56,658 nucleotides of DNA from Chloroflexi bacterium OLB14 (GCA_001567105.1 LMZR01000030.1:1-56658), one strand, 5' to 3'. Positions 26,845 to 37,272 are shown, counted from the first letter of the stretch. Notes: generated by a model from the letters alone, not told the origin. Made by a program: numbers and translations.

Positions 26845-28199
26845 TTAGATATTTAATTTTTTTGAGGCTAGATCAATATGGACGAATAGAAATATCCAAT
26901 TGAAAAGGCGAAATAATTCTACTGAGGGGTAGATGTGGCGGCGCGTTCCATCTACATCTCCAAAAAAAGTTAAGGTAAGTGAGATGGCGGCGTAAATAAA
27001 AAGCAACTTGCTAGCCAAGCCCATGAAATTATTGTTGTGTTTTTGGTGCTGATGGCGGAGATACTTATGGAGATGAATAGAAGGATAGATAAGATATAAG
27101 TATGATTTGTTTCGGGATGTAAGGCTTCTCCAATTTTTAGTAAGGTGGTGTAATATTCTAGTTTGGGTGTGGGAAAAAATGTTTGGAGGAAATCTGAGCG
27201 TAGGTATGATGAGAGTTCAAAATAGGTGGTTAATATAAAACCTGGATGTGAAAGAAGAAAGACGGCATAGTCTTTATTGGCTTTTGTCTCAAACCATTGC
27301 TTATAGGCTGATGTGTCATTGGGGTTGGGCATACCTCGTTCCATCATAAAGGCGACACGGGCAGGGTATGGAAGAATATAATAATTCATGGAATGTTCAA
27401 TGGATGGATGCCATCTAGTACTGGCTTGTGAGGTTGCACTTCCAAAGATGAATGTGATTATTAATAGGAGTGTAATACCTACCATCCACTTCATGTTCCT
27501 AATTGGTTTGAATAGAAATAGTGGGATGATTAATATAAGGAGAGTGAATATGGCGTAAAGGTGGGCGTCTCTGGCAAATACCCATAAGAGGAACACGAAT
27601 AAAAAGAGGGTGATGATTAGGATATCTAAGAGAGATGCTGAATATCCTTGCAGTATTTTAGGAAAACGATGCGCACTTTCTATTAGCAGGGCTAGCGATA
27701 TTACGCCTAAAGAAAGTGTGATTGACTCTACATTTAGGACGCTGTCCCATTCTGCTATTTGAGGCGTGAAACCAAATCCTAAAATTGTAATGATAGATAA
27801 TATTTTATAAAAAGGGTTGTTTATTCTTTTTGAAAATAAATAAGCCAGTAAGCACCAGCCAAAAATTGAGAGGGCGTTTTGAGTTAATGCGATAGTTTGG
27901 AAGCATGGGAGAATTTCACGCTCTCGCTCTTGTCCATGAAATGGGTTGCTGGGTACTGGAGCTGGACATTCTGCTTTGGTTGATAATTTGAAAAGTAGGT
28001 TGGTTGTGAACAGTCTGCGCCCGCTAAACCCTTGCCATGAAAATAAAGGGTTGCGAGCAGAAGTAATATATGTTTCTGTATCAATTGTAGCTACTGATAG
28101 TCTCAAGTCTCCATAGCCGACAGCGCGCGCATAGATAAAAATAGAAAAGATAAAGATAGTCAGTAGAGTAGAGGGGATTGTTTTGTTAATTAACTTCAT
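26845..28199 (-). CDS. Multispanning membrane protein, paralogue A (frame break)
   Basis: Not assigned to a named family. About ten hydrophobic segments. The soluble loop after the first span reads GDLRLSVATIDTETYI...NPLFSWQGFSGRRLFTTNLL (quoted in parts), and EWDSVLNVESITLSL lies after the middle spans. Both segments are shared with the next gene. The open frame stops at 26970. Adding one base to the A5 run at 26998-27002 (plus strand) continues as FFIYAAISLTLTFFGDVDG and ends at 26845, giving 451 aa against 446 in the paralogue. The start at 28199 lies 5 bp after the upstream stop with no clear ribosome site, so reinitiation is likely. The overall layout resembles polytopic glycosyltransferases but lacks a motif I trust. 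Confidence 0.75.
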
Positions 28200-28203
28200 G
28201 TTG

Positions 28204-29544
28204 TCAGTATATTTTTTGTTGTAGTGAAATATCAATCAGCACGATTGTGAACAACCACATGAACAAGCGATACAATGTGGTTGAGAATAAGGCATGACGA
28301 TTTAAAGCCCAGGTATCTCCAAGTATGGTGGGGATGAGAGTTATGCTGGCACATAGGAATAGCCATAACCCAATCCATGCCCATGCTTTGCTCTTGGGTA
28401 TGTTCTTATAAAATAAGTGTATGAAACCAATGAGCAAAACAAGGCTGGCAAGAAAAGGTGTTGTGTTTTCAGAATGAAGTGCGTTACCAATATTCATTAA
28501 GATTTCGCGCGTCGGGTTTAACTCGGGGGCTTTGAAGTAAGTTTGCTTAATTTCTGTAAAAGCAAAGGGGAAATCAGACAGTACTTTTATTATCGGGTAG
28601 CCTGGGTGTTTAATCATAAACTGAATTAGTGCTTTGCCAGCATTTTGAGAAAACCATGTTTGATATTCTGGCGTATTAGGATCTGGCATTCCTAGTTCTT
28701 TTAATGTTTCAAATCGTATAGCATTGGGTAACAAATCGTCTTGATAGAGATTAATTAATTGCACCTGAGAACGCGTACTGTTACTAGCTGTAATTAACCC
28801 TAACGTAAAGATGAAGCCAAAAAATATTAATACAGAATGTATATTTTTGTTTTTCCTATAATGCGCTGAAAATAGTATTAATGCAATCATGCTAAAAGTT
28901 AGTAATGACACGAATAGATTGGTATCACGCAGAAATGTCCAGATAAAATGAACGATAGCCCCAAAAAGTAAATAAATCTTAATGTTATGATTCTGATTAT
29001 TAAAAATCATGAAAACGATTTTTACTGTAAGGCCAATTTCAAGTGCAAATAATGAGAAAGTCAAAGATTCAGACATAAGGATGCTGTCCCAATCTGCTAT
29101 TTGAGGGGTGAAAGCAAATAATAAAATTGTGCTTACAGCTAAAATTTTTGTAAGTAAGTTATCTAGGTGGTTAGCCACTATAAATGCTAAAAAGCCCCAT
29201 CCAAATAAGGAGAGAATAAGTTGTAAGCCAACAATCCCTGTGAAGCTAGGTTGTACAATTCTACGAGTTGTTTCAATGGACCCATTGACTATGATTTTAT
29301 AACCATCTTTTGGCTCAAAAAATTTATAAAGCAAGTTGGTGCTTAGTAAGCGCCTTCCAGTGAGAATTTCACTTGAAAATAATGGCACATGAGAAGCATC
29401 TATATAGCTTTGGGTGTCATTACCAGCAATTGATAACTGTATATCTCCATAGGTAGATAGGCGCATACCACAAAATCCTATGATTAGACCTAGAACCAGT
29501 AAAGCGGAGTAATTTTTGGAAATATAGCCGTAAAATTTTTTCAT
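28204..29544 (-). CDS. Multispanning membrane protein, paralogue B
   Basis: 446 aa with about ten membrane spans. After span 1 it reads GDIQLSIAGNDTQSYIDA then VPLFSSEILTGRRLLSTNLL, and after a later span IADWDSILMSESLTFSLF, closely matching paralogue A. Near the C terminus are GDTWALNRHALFSTTLYRL and two last spans, equivalent to GDVDGTRRHIYPSVELFRL in paralogue A. The conserved acidic (D-WDS..ES) and Arg/His (RRL, RHA) positions suggest a catalytic or lipid-carrier site, but no function is recognised. It starts 3 bp after the NERD-like gene's stop and is part of a tight minus-strand run. Confidence 0.78.
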   Translation of the reverse strand: MKKFYGYISKNYSALLVLGLIIGFCGMRLSTYGDIQLSIAGNDTQSYIDASHVPLFSSEILTGRRLLSTNLLYKFFEPKDGYKIIVNGSIETTRRIVQPSFTGIVGLQLILSLFGWGFLAFIVANHLDNLLTKILAVSTILLFAFTPQIADWDSILMSESLTFSLFALEIGLTVKIVFMIFNNQNHNIKIYLLFGAIVHFIWTFLRDTNLFVSLLTFSMIALILFSAHYRKNKNIHSVLIFFGFIFTLGLITASNSTRSQVQLINLYQDDLLPNAIRFETLKELGMPDPNTPEYQTWFSQNAGKALIQFMIKHPGYPIIKVLSDFPFAFTEIKQTYFKAPELNPTREILMNIGNALHSENTTPFLASLVLLIGFIHLFYKNIPKSKAWAWIGLWLFLCASITLIPTILGDTWALNRHALFSTTLYRLFMWLFTIVLIDISLQQKIY

Positions 29545-29546
29545 TA

Positions 29547-30245
29547 CTATGCTTTCGGAAGTAAATTTGCTATCTCATTAATTTGCCCACTTGATAGAAC
29601 TCGATTTTTTGACATTTGGCGCATAAAATCCTTAATCTGTTTTAGCTTCATGGCAGGTATAGGTGAGTCGTTCACTTCTAGCTCAACATTTTCATTGGTG
29701 AATAGTAAAATTGCCTTTACTTCTGGAATAGCGTTTTCACCTGTAATATTTTTTTTGAGGAATTTTTCAACCGCCTCAATTTCACTTTCTGCTTCAAGGT
29801 CTGGGCGTCCAATACCTTCTTGACCGAAAATTCGCATGTAACCCGCAAAAAAGCCACCGCCTTTATTCTTCCATTTTTTATTCTCATAAAAGATTTTCCC
29901 ACCTTGATGATAAGGTTTCAAAACCCACACGCCAGCAGGTCCAATAAGTAGATGGGGCACGGGTGATGTGTAATGATATATATTAAATTCACTATGTAAG
30001 CCTTTTAATCCTGCATCTAATTTTTCATCAGGGCGAGGGGACCTACCCCAACGATTGCCCATATACATACCAACCTGAGTTGCAATGAACCCAACCAATA
30101 AACAACCTAATGATACAAAAAATAACTCGGGGCGGGTGATGGATATATACATCCCACCACCAAGAACCAATAGTGCTCCTAAGCTTATCCATTGAGAAAA
30201 CTTCTTGTTTCTTTCAATTTTTTTTTCATCCTTAATAATCTTCAT
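29547..30245 (-). CDS. NERD-like domain membrane protein
   Basis: 232 aa. Two hydrophobic segments near residues 20-65 (WISLGALLVLGGGMYI and FFVSLGCLLVGFIATQVG) follow a charged N terminus (KIIKDEKKIERNKKF). The cytoplasmic part has YHYTSPVPHLLIGPAGVWVLKP and KGGGFFAGYMRIFGQEGIGRP, similar to nuclease-related (NERD) domains, although clear catalytic residues are not visible to me. A C-terminal helical region follows. It heads the run NERD, paralogue B, paralogue A, so the three may act together. The function is unknown. Confidence 0.7.
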   Translation of the reverse strand: MKIIKDEKKIERNKKFSQWISLGALLVLGGGMYISITRPELFFVSLGCLLVGFIATQVGMYMGNRWGRSPRPDEKLDAGLKGLHSEFNIYHYTSPVPHLLIGPAGVWVLKPYHQGGKIFYENKKWKNKGGGFFAGYMRIFGQEGIGRPDLEAESEIEAVEKFLKKNITGENAIPEVKAILLFTNENVELEVNDSPIPAMKLKQIKDFMRQMSKNRVLSSGQINEIANLLPKA

Positions 30246-30271
30246 TGACCTATATACCTAATTCCTTTATC

Positions 30272-30314
<43 letters not shown>

Positions 30315-30342
30315 TTATCCATTCAAACACCTGCCTACCTTC

Positions 30343-31359
30343 TTACTTCTTCAAACTGTCTTCAATAGCAAATTTCATAGCATCTAGCACCTTCACATCT
30401 ACTGCATGTTTAGCTACACGGATGGCGCTTTTGATTGCCAAAGCATCTGAACGTCCATGTCCAATAAAAACCAAGCCATTTACACCAAGTAGTGGCGCAG
30501 CGCCTTGCTCGCGAGGGTCAAGTAGTTGTTTAATTTTTCCTAATGCAGGTTTAACTAGTAGCCCACCGATTTTAGTGATAATGTTTCCGTTTTTGATTAA
30601 TTCTCGAATTGTATCTGTGATTAACTTTGCAACCGCTTCAGATGATTTCAACATGACGTTACCAGTAAAGCCATCTGTCACAGCCACATCAACTTTTCCG
30701 CCTATCACTTCTTTACCTTCTACATTTCCAAAATAATTCACACCTGAGTTTTTAATCAAAGGCGTAGCCGCTTTAACTAGCTCATTGCCCTTTCCTTCTT
30801 CTTCTCCATTAGAAACTACACCAACCTTAGGTTTGTTTATACCTCGAACTTTTTCAGCATAAATACTGCCTAAAATTGCAAATTGTAAAAGGTTTTCTGG
30901 CTTACAATCTGGGTTAGCGCCAATATCTAGCACAACACATGTGCCAGTGGCTGTCGGGAAGATGGGGGCTAAGGCAGGGCGATCAACCCCACGAATGCGT
31001 CCGAGGCGAAACAGAGCAGTTACCATACCCGCGCCCGTGTTACCAGCTGTAACAAAGGCATCTGCTTTTCCATCTTTCACTAAATCCATACCCACAGCCA
31101 TAGAATTTTTTGCATCTTTAGCGCGTGCTTTCAAGACTAACGCCTCGTTCTTATCTTCCATGGTTAACATTTCTGGCGCATGAATCACAGAGATATTTAA
31201 TCCCTGAATATTTTGTTTTTCTAAAACAGCCCTAACCTTACCTTCATCTCCGACCAAAATAATTTCCACACCATATTCACGGGCGGCTTGTACTGCACCT
31301 TCCACATCAGGCTGAGGGTATTCATCACTGCCCATTGCATCCACAACGATACGCGCCAT
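30343..31359 (-). CDS. plsX: Phosphate acyltransferase PlsX
   Basis: Makes acyl-phosphate from acyl-ACP, the first step of phospholipid synthesis with PlsY. Signature segments: RIVVDAMGSDEYPQPDVEGA, TAGNTGAGMVTALFRLGRI, ALAPIFPT, NPDCKPENLLQFA and VTDGFTGNVMLKSSE. The 338 aa are normal, cytoplasmic and peripheral to the membrane. AAGGAGAAG precedes the ATG. It is divergent from tRNA-Leu, and the gene start is only 25 bp from the tRNA promoter. Partners fabD, fabH and acpP are not in the window. Confidence 0.96.
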   Translation of the reverse strand: MARIVVDAMGSDEYPQPDVEGAVQAAREYGVEIILVGDEGKVRAVLEKQNIQGLNISVIHAPEMLTMEDKNEALVLKARAKDAKNSMAVGMDLVKDGKADAFVTAGNTGAGMVTALFRLGRIRGVDRPALAPIFPTATGTCVVLDIGANPDCKPENLLQFAILGSIYAEKVRGINKPKVGVVSNGEEEGKGNELVKAATPLIKNSGVNYFGNVEGKEVIGGKVDVAVTDGFTGNVMLKSSEAVAKLITDTIRELIKNGNIITKIGGLLVKPALGKIKQLLDPREQGAAPLLGVNGLVFIGHGRSDALAIKSAIRVAKHAVDVKVLDAMKFAIEDSLKK

Positions 31360-31383
31360 ATACTTCTCCTTAAAATTTTTTGC

Positions 31384-31411
31384 TTGACAATAAACCTAAG
31401 CCGATTATAAT
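31384..31411 (+). promoter_or_regulatory. promoter of tRNA-Leu
   Basis: TTGACA (31384-31389) and TATAAT (31406-31411) with a 16-bp spacer, followed by a GC-rich discriminator (ACGCCC), as expected for a stringently controlled stable-RNA promoter. The -10 region is nearly symmetric and might also serve the divergent plsX. Confidence 0.88.
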
Positions 31412-31424
31412 ACGCCCTGCTTAC

Positions 31425-31506
31425 GCGCTGGTGCTGGAATTGGCAGACAGGCATGCTTGAGGTGCATGTGTCGCAAGACGTGGAGGTTCAAGTCCTCTCC
31501 AGCGCA
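31425..31506 (+). tRNA. tRNA-Leu (anticodon GAG)
   Basis: Acceptor GCGCTGG/CCAGCGC with discriminator A, anticodon stem CATGC/GCATG enclosing TTGAGGT (GAG), a long class II variable arm (GTGTCGCAAGACGT), and T arm GGTTCAAGTCC. 82 nt; the 3' CCA is not encoded. Confidence 0.96.
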
Positions 31507-31510
31507 CAAA

Positions 31511-31549
31511 GCAAATAAAAAACTCCATAAAGGAGTTTTTTTATTTGCC
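31511..31549 (+). terminator. intrinsic terminator after tRNA-Leu
   Basis: GCAAATAAAAAACTCC and GGAGTTTTTTTATTTGC form a long stem with a T-rich arm. On the opposite strand it overlaps the restored 3' end of the histidine kinase gene, so it may terminate both convergent transcripts. Confidence 0.88.
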
Positions 31550-33135
31550 TAACGTGAAATAAAAAGTAGCACCTTTACCTAATTCAGATTCAACCCAAAT
31601 TTTCCACCATGAAACTCAATAATTCTTCTTACAAGCGCCAACCCAACACCAGTACCTTCAGTATTAGGGTCTAACTTATTAAACAAACCAAAAATACGTT
31701 CATGGTAGCTTGCTTCAATACCTATGCCGTTATCGCGCACAAAAAATATCCACTGTTCATTCTCGTGTTTTGCTCCAATTATAATTTCAGGATCGCTTTG
31801 CTTGCCCATAAATTTTGATGCATTATCTATTAAGTTTTGGATAACTTGAATCATGCGCACCTTATCCACCTTGACGACAGGCAAACCCGCTTCAATTTTA
31901 ACCCGCAAGTTGGTTCGGGTTATTCTGCCTTGTGTTAGGCTGATGGCTTCTCTGGCAATATCTTCAAACTTAACTTCTTGGGGTTCATTCAAAATTCTTC
32001 CAATGCGTGAGAGCTCTAATAACTCATTTAATAATCTTTGCATTTTATTCACTGCTTCTAAAATGCGCGCTACACTCTGTTTAACTCTCTCCTCATTGTT
32101 GCTGCTAATATCTTTTTCAAGTAAGCCTGCAAACCCTCCAATAGTAATAAGCGGAGCTTTCAAATCATGCGAGACGGTATAAGTAAACCTTTCTAGCTCT
32201 TCATTTTTCTCTTGTAACTCATTTAAGGCTTTTTCTAATTGTGTAATTTCATAAATGGAATACAGAAAACTTTCCTCTGAATCAACTATTATGTAAGAAA
32301 CCGAAAGTAGCACAGCCGCTATCTCACCTGATTTTTTTCTCAAGTGCGTCTTGAATTCACGTAAATACCCATGCTGTTTAAGTAACTCACGATGTTGAAT
32401 TCGTTCTGCCATACTTGCCCAAAGATTCAGCTCTGATGAAGAATGATTAATTGCTTCTTCACGCGTAAAACCTGATAATGCTGTAAACGCTGTGTTCACT
32501 TCAAAGATAAGACGGTCAGAAACTTTGCCGATAACCATAGGGACAAGTGATTTGCTAAAAATTGTCTGAAACTTTTCTTCCGAAGCCTTAATTTCCTCAT
32601 CCGCTTTCTGGCGTTTAATAACAGCACCTAATAAGCCCGCTGCAATTTTCATGGCATCTACTTCTACTTGAGACCAAGGCAGCGTACGCGCACAATCATC
32701 AAAGCCAATCACGCCCCACCATTTACCATCCACAAAGATTGGCACATCTAATAGGGTTTTAATTTCTTTACGCCCTGGTTTATTTTTCCATTCTTCTGGA
32801 AACTTATCAGTTGCATCATAATATGATTTACCTGTTTTTAGCGTTTCATACCAGTCCATCATATCTTCAACTTGAAGTTCTACATTTTGAAAAACAGTAA
32901 ACGGATTTGAAATAGGACAATTAGGGTTCTCCCATTCATAACGTAAACTGGTTGCCTCTGTACCTTGTTCGGTGAGATGATTTTCAAACAGATACGCATG
33001 ACTTGCTTGCGCGGCTTCACCTAAAAGTTTGAGCACATCATTAATTTTTAATTTCCAATCAGGTGCTTCAACCAACATCTGTGCTGATTGCGCCACAACG
33101 GATAATAAAATTTCATTACGATTTGACATTTCCAT
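31541..33135 (-). CDS. GAF-PAS sensor histidine kinase (frame break at 3' end)
   Basis: Soluble sensor kinase. A GAF domain covers about residues 20-175 (LLDVPIFVDGKWWGVIGFDD). A PAS domain covers about 185-305 (FQTIFSKSLVPMVIGKV, LSGFTREEAI). HisKA has the phosphoacceptor His in [10 protein letters not shown], and HATPase has NLIDNASKF, DNGIGI and GTGVGLALV. The frame stops at 31579 just after EFHGGK. Adding one base in the T4 run at 31600-31603 gives [19 protein letters not shown] and a stop at 31541, for 531 aa, matching the kinase at 34707-36395. No receiver gene is adjacent. The gene follows a polysaccharide deacetylase gene by 8 bp. Confidence 0.9.
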
Positions 33136-33143
33136 TTATATTT

Positions 33144-33993
33144 CTACTTCCATGTTTCCCATGCAATTTGTTGTAGGGAGTTTTGCTTAACTTCCTTTAT
33201 AAGTTCACTAACAAATATGAACTCATAACCTTGTTGATGCAGAAATTTAATCATTTTTTCAAAGTAATCAAATGCTTTTTGAGAATTTCTTGATAAGGCT
33301 ATTTTTTCTGCACCTTTTGTGGTGTTGTTTGCAATTTCTGCAAAATAAAAATCATGTGGATGCGAAAGTAGTAACACATAGGTTGGTAAGCCAAAAATCT
33401 TTAGTAGTAGAGAATATAATCCCCAACCTAGCAACTTGACATAACTTAAAGCAAATACAATCCGAATTTTTTCGATGGCTGTAAATGGAAACTCGATTAA
33501 AGACTTACCGTCATTTCGCGTTACTTTGAACGGGATATTTGGCATGTGTAAATTAGAATATCCAAACTTGCCAGGGCGGATAGATGGGTAAACACTAGCA
33601 TCATAAATAAAATCATGATCTAGTAAATGACCTAAACCATCTTTGGTGATTCTGCCAATGGGGGCGCGATAGCCCATAGCTTTTTGTCCTGTAAAATTTT
33701 GGTAGGCTCGTTTTGAATTTTGCACTTGATCTAACGAACAAGCATTATATGGGTCATGTGTGTGTGAGTGAATAGAATACTCTAATGGTATGCGCGTAGC
33801 CAGTTCGGCAAATTGTTTGTTGCGTTTTTCAAACAGATTTGTAACAGTAAACATTGTTACTTTGGCATTATATTTATTGATGATAGAAATGTATTTTTCA
33901 AAATATTCTAAATTATCTAAAAGGCGAATCCTTTTTTCAATATCGCCATAATCTGGCTCCATATCTAGGGTGATGCAGGCAAGTTTTTTTCAT
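33144..33993 (-). CDS. Polysaccharide deacetylase family protein (frame break near the start)
   Basis: NodB-fold carbohydrate esterase. The segments SIHSHTHDPYNAC (H-x-H-T-H metal motif), GYRAPIGRITKDGL, and LLSHPHDFYF are diagnostic. The first catalytic Asp normally sits in an N-terminal ITLD motif. In the unbroken frame the gene would begin at 33962 (MEPDYGDIE), just after it. Removing one base from the T7 run at 33984-33990 lets the gene start at 33993 as MKKLACITLDMEPDYGDI, restoring the Asp and giving 282 aa. I prefer that start. No signal peptide is seen, so a cytoplasmic glycan or lipid-linked substrate is likely. It is sandwiched between a methyltransferase and a kinase gene. Confidence 0.82.
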
Positions 33994-34684
33994 TGAGGCA
34001 AGTTGGTGACGTAGTAAAAAATTTATTTTTCTTGATGACTCTTAAGTTGGTAAAACCAAATGGTTTGGCAATTTTTTCAAATTCATCTAATGTATATAAA
34101 TAAACACCAGGTAATTTATTAACTCGAATGTAAACCTGACGCAGAATCCAAGTGGGAAATTCTTTTTTTCTACCGTAATCAGGAAAATCTAACAAGAAAT
34201 ATTTTGTTTTTAGATTGCTGAGGAAGACTCGCATGTCGTCAGTAGGGAAGTACTCGATGACACCCAAAGCAGTTACAAGGTCTGCTGGTGGAAGCGGTGT
34301 GTTCGGTTGCACAATATCTAAAACAGAAAAAACTAATTGATTTTGTAAATTTAATTCTTTGGCACGTCGGTTGGCAAAGCTAACTGCATCTGCTGAAATA
34401 TCAATGCCTTGTACTTTTTCTGCACCTGCTTCAAGCATTTGAAATGCAAAGCGTCCACTAGCACAGCCGACATCTAAAATAGTTTTGCCTTTGATATGAG
34501 GCTTGATTAATTCCAATGCAGTTTGCATGCGCACATACATGGCATCGCCACGAAAAATGGTAGAGAGTTTATCCCACCAGTTTGCTTTTTGTTGACCTTC
34601 TTTGAAATAAGCACTGGCTTCCCAACTTTCGAGATGGCTTTCCCAATAAGTTGCTGATTCTGATTTGTTGTTTTTTTGGCTCAT
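33965..34684 (-). CDS. SAM-dependent methyltransferase
   Basis: 239 aa class I methyltransferase. Motif I is KTILDVGCASGRFAFQML (about residues 69-86), then VQGIDISADAVSFANRRA and PADLVTALGVIEYFP. The N terminus (ATYWESHLESWEASAYF, WWDKL) resembles methyltransferases from surface-glycan and lipid modification clusters, though the substrate is unknown. The 3' end is affected by the T7 indel discussed for the deacetylase: with the base removed, the protein would end a few residues further on, overlapping that gene. Located between the PAS kinase and the deacetylase on the same strand. Confidence 0.85.
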   Translation of the reverse strand: MSQKNNKSESATYWESHLESWEASAYFKEGQQKANWWDKLSTIFRGDAMYVRMQTALELIKPHIKGKTILDVGCASGRFAFQMLEAGAEKVQGIDISADAVSFANRRAKELNLQNQLVFSVLDIVQPNTPLPPADLVTALGVIEYFPTDDMRVFLSNLKTKYFLLDFPDYGRKKEFPTWILRQVYIRVNKLPGVYLYTLDEFEKIAKPFGFTNLRVIKKNKFFTTSPTCLNEKNLPASP

Positions 34685-34706
34685 TTGATCAATATACCTT
34701 ATTCTT

Positions 34707-36395
34707 TTATTTTTTTATGGGCAAGGTGAAATAAAATATTGTACCCTTTCCAAGTTCAGACTCCACCCAAATTTTTCCGCCATGCACTTCGATAATGCGT
34801 TTAATAAGTGCTAAACCAATACCTGTGCCTTCTACTTTAGGATTTAGTTTGTTGAATAATTCGAAAATTCTACTGTGATATTTTTCCTCTATGCCGATGC
34901 CGTTATCTTGCACAAAGAAGGCACTTGTTTTTTTGTCGAAGCCAATTTTGATTTGTGAGCTAGGTTGTGTTCCCATAAATTTGGCGGCATTGTCTACAAG
35001 GTTTTGCATTACTTCGGTTAAACGCACTCGGTCACCACTTATGGTAGGTAGATCATCTTGTATGATCACTTCAATCTTGTTGCTTTGTATTCTGCCTTCA
35101 ACGGAGGCTAAAGCCTCGCTAACAATGTGTCGAAAGGGAATGTCTTCTGTCTCGTTTATTAAACGCCCAATTCGTGAAAGTTCTAGCAATTCATTTAATA
35201 GGCGTTGCATTTTTAAGTTGGCATCTAAAATGCGATTAATATCATTTTGCAAACGTGTTATATTTCCTTTTTCTGCATCTTCTTTTAGGTAGCCAAGAAA
35301 CCCACTCATAGTTACTAATGGTGCTTTTAGGTCATGTGAAACAGTATAAGCAAAACGCTCTAACTCAGAATTTTTAACTTCCAATTCCTTAATTAAGGCT
35401 TCTCGTTGTGCTTCAATTTCCTTTTCTTTGGTAATATCAAAATAAACACCCTGAATGAACGACACTCCTTTTTTTTCATCTTTAACTAAAACGAATTCAT
35501 CCCGTACCCAAATCCACTTACCACTTTTTGACTTCATACGGTATTCAGAAATATTTTTCTTGCCTGTTGCTAACGTTTCATTAACATCTTTGAGAACTGA
35601 TTCGACATCATGTGGATGAAGTGTATCAATCCAAAAATCAGGTTTGCTAAGAAATTCTTCTGGCGTGTAACCTAAAATATTTTCTACTTGCTTACTGATA
35701 AATATGGAAGGTGAATTTTCTTCTGCTTTATCTCGATAGATTACTACAGAGGAATCTTCAATTAGTGTTCGGTACAATAACTCCGCTTCTCGCAATTGAT
35801 TTTCAATATTTTTTCTTTCATCCAATTCATTTTTTGCTAGTGTTAGCGCGTTTACAATTCTTTGTGTTGCAAAATGTAGGATGGTTGCGCCTATAAAAAA
35901 GTAGATGACCTGTGTAACCCATATAATTAGGGGTTCGTTAGATATGTTGACCGCCCCAAAAACCTGATATGTATATATGTAAACAAAGAATATGCCAGAA
36001 GCTGAACTTAACACAGCAAATAGTATTGACCACCTTTTGTCCAAGAAAACACCAGCGGCTAAGATGATGATTAAAAAGCCGCTATATCCGGGCGCAAGTA
36101 CACCGCCGCTAAACCATGTCGCAATGAACAAAAGAAACCATAACCCGCTAATTAATAATACGCTGGCAAACTTTAGATGCCCTTTACGAATTAATATTAG
36201 TATGCAAAATAAAAATGGAGGAAAAGGCAAGCCTAACGAAATACGAGTGTTGTATTCGGGCACAAGCATTATCCAGATAAACATGTGAGTCATACTCGAA
36301 ATAAAAATGACCATCACAATTCGCCATAACTGTGCGGCGAGACTAGTTTGCTCTGGATTTTCAAAAACAGGCGGAGATAGATATTTTTTAAGCAT
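34707..36395 (-). CDS. Membrane PAS histidine kinase
   Basis: 562 aa sensor kinase. About six membrane spans in residues 20-190 ([19 protein letters not shown] ... [18 protein letters not shown]) form the input module. A PAS/PAC domain follows (about 208-330, [28 protein letters not shown]). HisKA has the His in [13 protein letters not shown], and HATPase has [15 protein letters not shown] and [13 protein letters not shown]. Its catalytic half is closely similar to the kinase at 31541-33135, so the two are paralogues. There is no adjacent response regulator, so the output is unknown. DDAH and ABC transporter genes lie upstream on the same strand. Confidence 0.92.
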   Translation of the reverse strand: MLKKYLSPPVFENPEQTSLAAQLWRIVMVIFISSMTHMFIWIMLVPEYNTRISLGLPFPPFLFCILILIRKGHLKFASVLLISGLWFLLFIATWFSGGVLAPGYSGFLIIILAAGVFLDKRWSILFAVLSSASGIFFVYIYTYQVFGAVNISNEPLIIWVTQVIYFFIGATILHFATQRIVNALTLAKNELDERKNIENQLREAELLYRTLIEDSSVVIYRDKAEENSPSIFISKQVENILGYTPEEFLSKPDFWIDTLHPHDVESVLKDVNETLATGKKNISEYRMKSKSGKWIWVRDEFVLVKDEKKGVSFIQGVYFDITKEKEIEAQREALIKELEVKNSELERFAYTVSHDLKAPLVTMSGFLGYLKEDAEKGNITRLQNDINRILDANLKMQRLLNELLELSRIGRLINETEDIPFRHIVSEALASVEGRIQSNKIEVIIQDDLPTISGDRVRLTEVMQNLVDNAAKFMGTQPSSQIKIGFDKKTSAFFVQDNGIGIEEKYHSRIFELFNKLNPKVEGTGIGLALIKRIIEVHGGKIWVESELGKGTIFYFTLPIKK

Positions 36396-36511
36396 ACTTT
36401 ATAATTTTAACCCCGAATACGATTTATACGCTTCTTTTAACTGACCTGCAACTTTGTTGCTGTGCATCAGCAGTTTCACAGGCTGGGAATTATCTAATAA
36501 ATGCCGAGTCT

Positions 36512-37271
36512 CTACAAAATTAAGCTACAGCAGGTGATTGCCCCCTCGGCTTTGGCAAGTTCATCCAAATTGACATTTTTTTATTTTGTAGCCTTTGTTT
36601 TCAAGTAACTTTTGGGTATGCGGAAAAGATGTCGGGTAAATAATCTGCCCGTTGAGCGGTAAACAATTTGCGGCAAAGTCTTCTGAAGCGTGGATGGGGA
36701 TTAAGTCAAAGCCTGAAAAGTGAGTTGAATCCACCCAGTTAGGATTAATCAATAAAGTTTTATCATCCACTTTTGTGACGGCACTTTTAAGATGCAAACA
36801 ATCGGTTAAATTAATTCCAAAAACTTGATAGCCAAAATCTTTTAATAACGTGTTGAGTTGTTGAACTGCTTGCAGATTACTGCGCGTGGATAAACCGATG
36901 TAAATATTTTTTCCAAGCACTAACACATCACCACCATCAACAGTGGCAGGTTCTTTTATTTGCAGTAATTTTTTATAAGGCGATAACGCTGTGATAATTG
37001 AATCAATTTCAGGTTTGCGTGAATCAGCACCAGGGCGCGTGATGACGGCAACTTCGGGCAAAATAAAAGCAGTATCTTCCACAAAAACGGAATCGGGTAA
37101 ATCTTTTTCGGCGGGTAATTCAATCACATCACAATTTAATGCTTGTAACGCTTTGATATATTCGTTATGTTGTCTTTCAGCAATTTCTATATTGATGGGC
37201 GTGCGGTCAATATGTGTGATTTCACATTCATTGAAGCGTGGGCTGATTTTTCTGGTAATTGCAATAGTCAT
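36512..37271 (-). CDS. Dimethylarginine dimethylaminohydrolase family protein (frame break)
   Basis: Amidinotransferase-fold hydrolase acting on arginine-like guanidino compounds (citrulline release from methylarginines in studied DDAH). The start is ATG 37271 (MTIAITRKIS), just after the ATPase stop. The active-site segments LPDSVFVEDTAFIL, TVDGGDVLVLG and DCLHLKSAVTKVDD are present. The unbroken frame stops at 36561 and loses the catalytic Cys. Removing one base from the T7 run at 36576-36582 restores VNLDELAKAEGAITCCSLIL with the Cys and ends at 36512, giving 252 aa, the normal length. Its place in the polar amino-acid ABC operon suggests that the imported substrate is arginine-like. Confidence 0.9.
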
Positions 37272-37272
37272 T

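Noticed and set aside
36561..37271. DDAH-family protein lacking its catalytic cysteine
   Set aside because: The cysteine is encoded immediately downstream in another frame, with the rest of the normal C terminus, so loss is an artefact of a T7 run rather than a real inactive enzyme.
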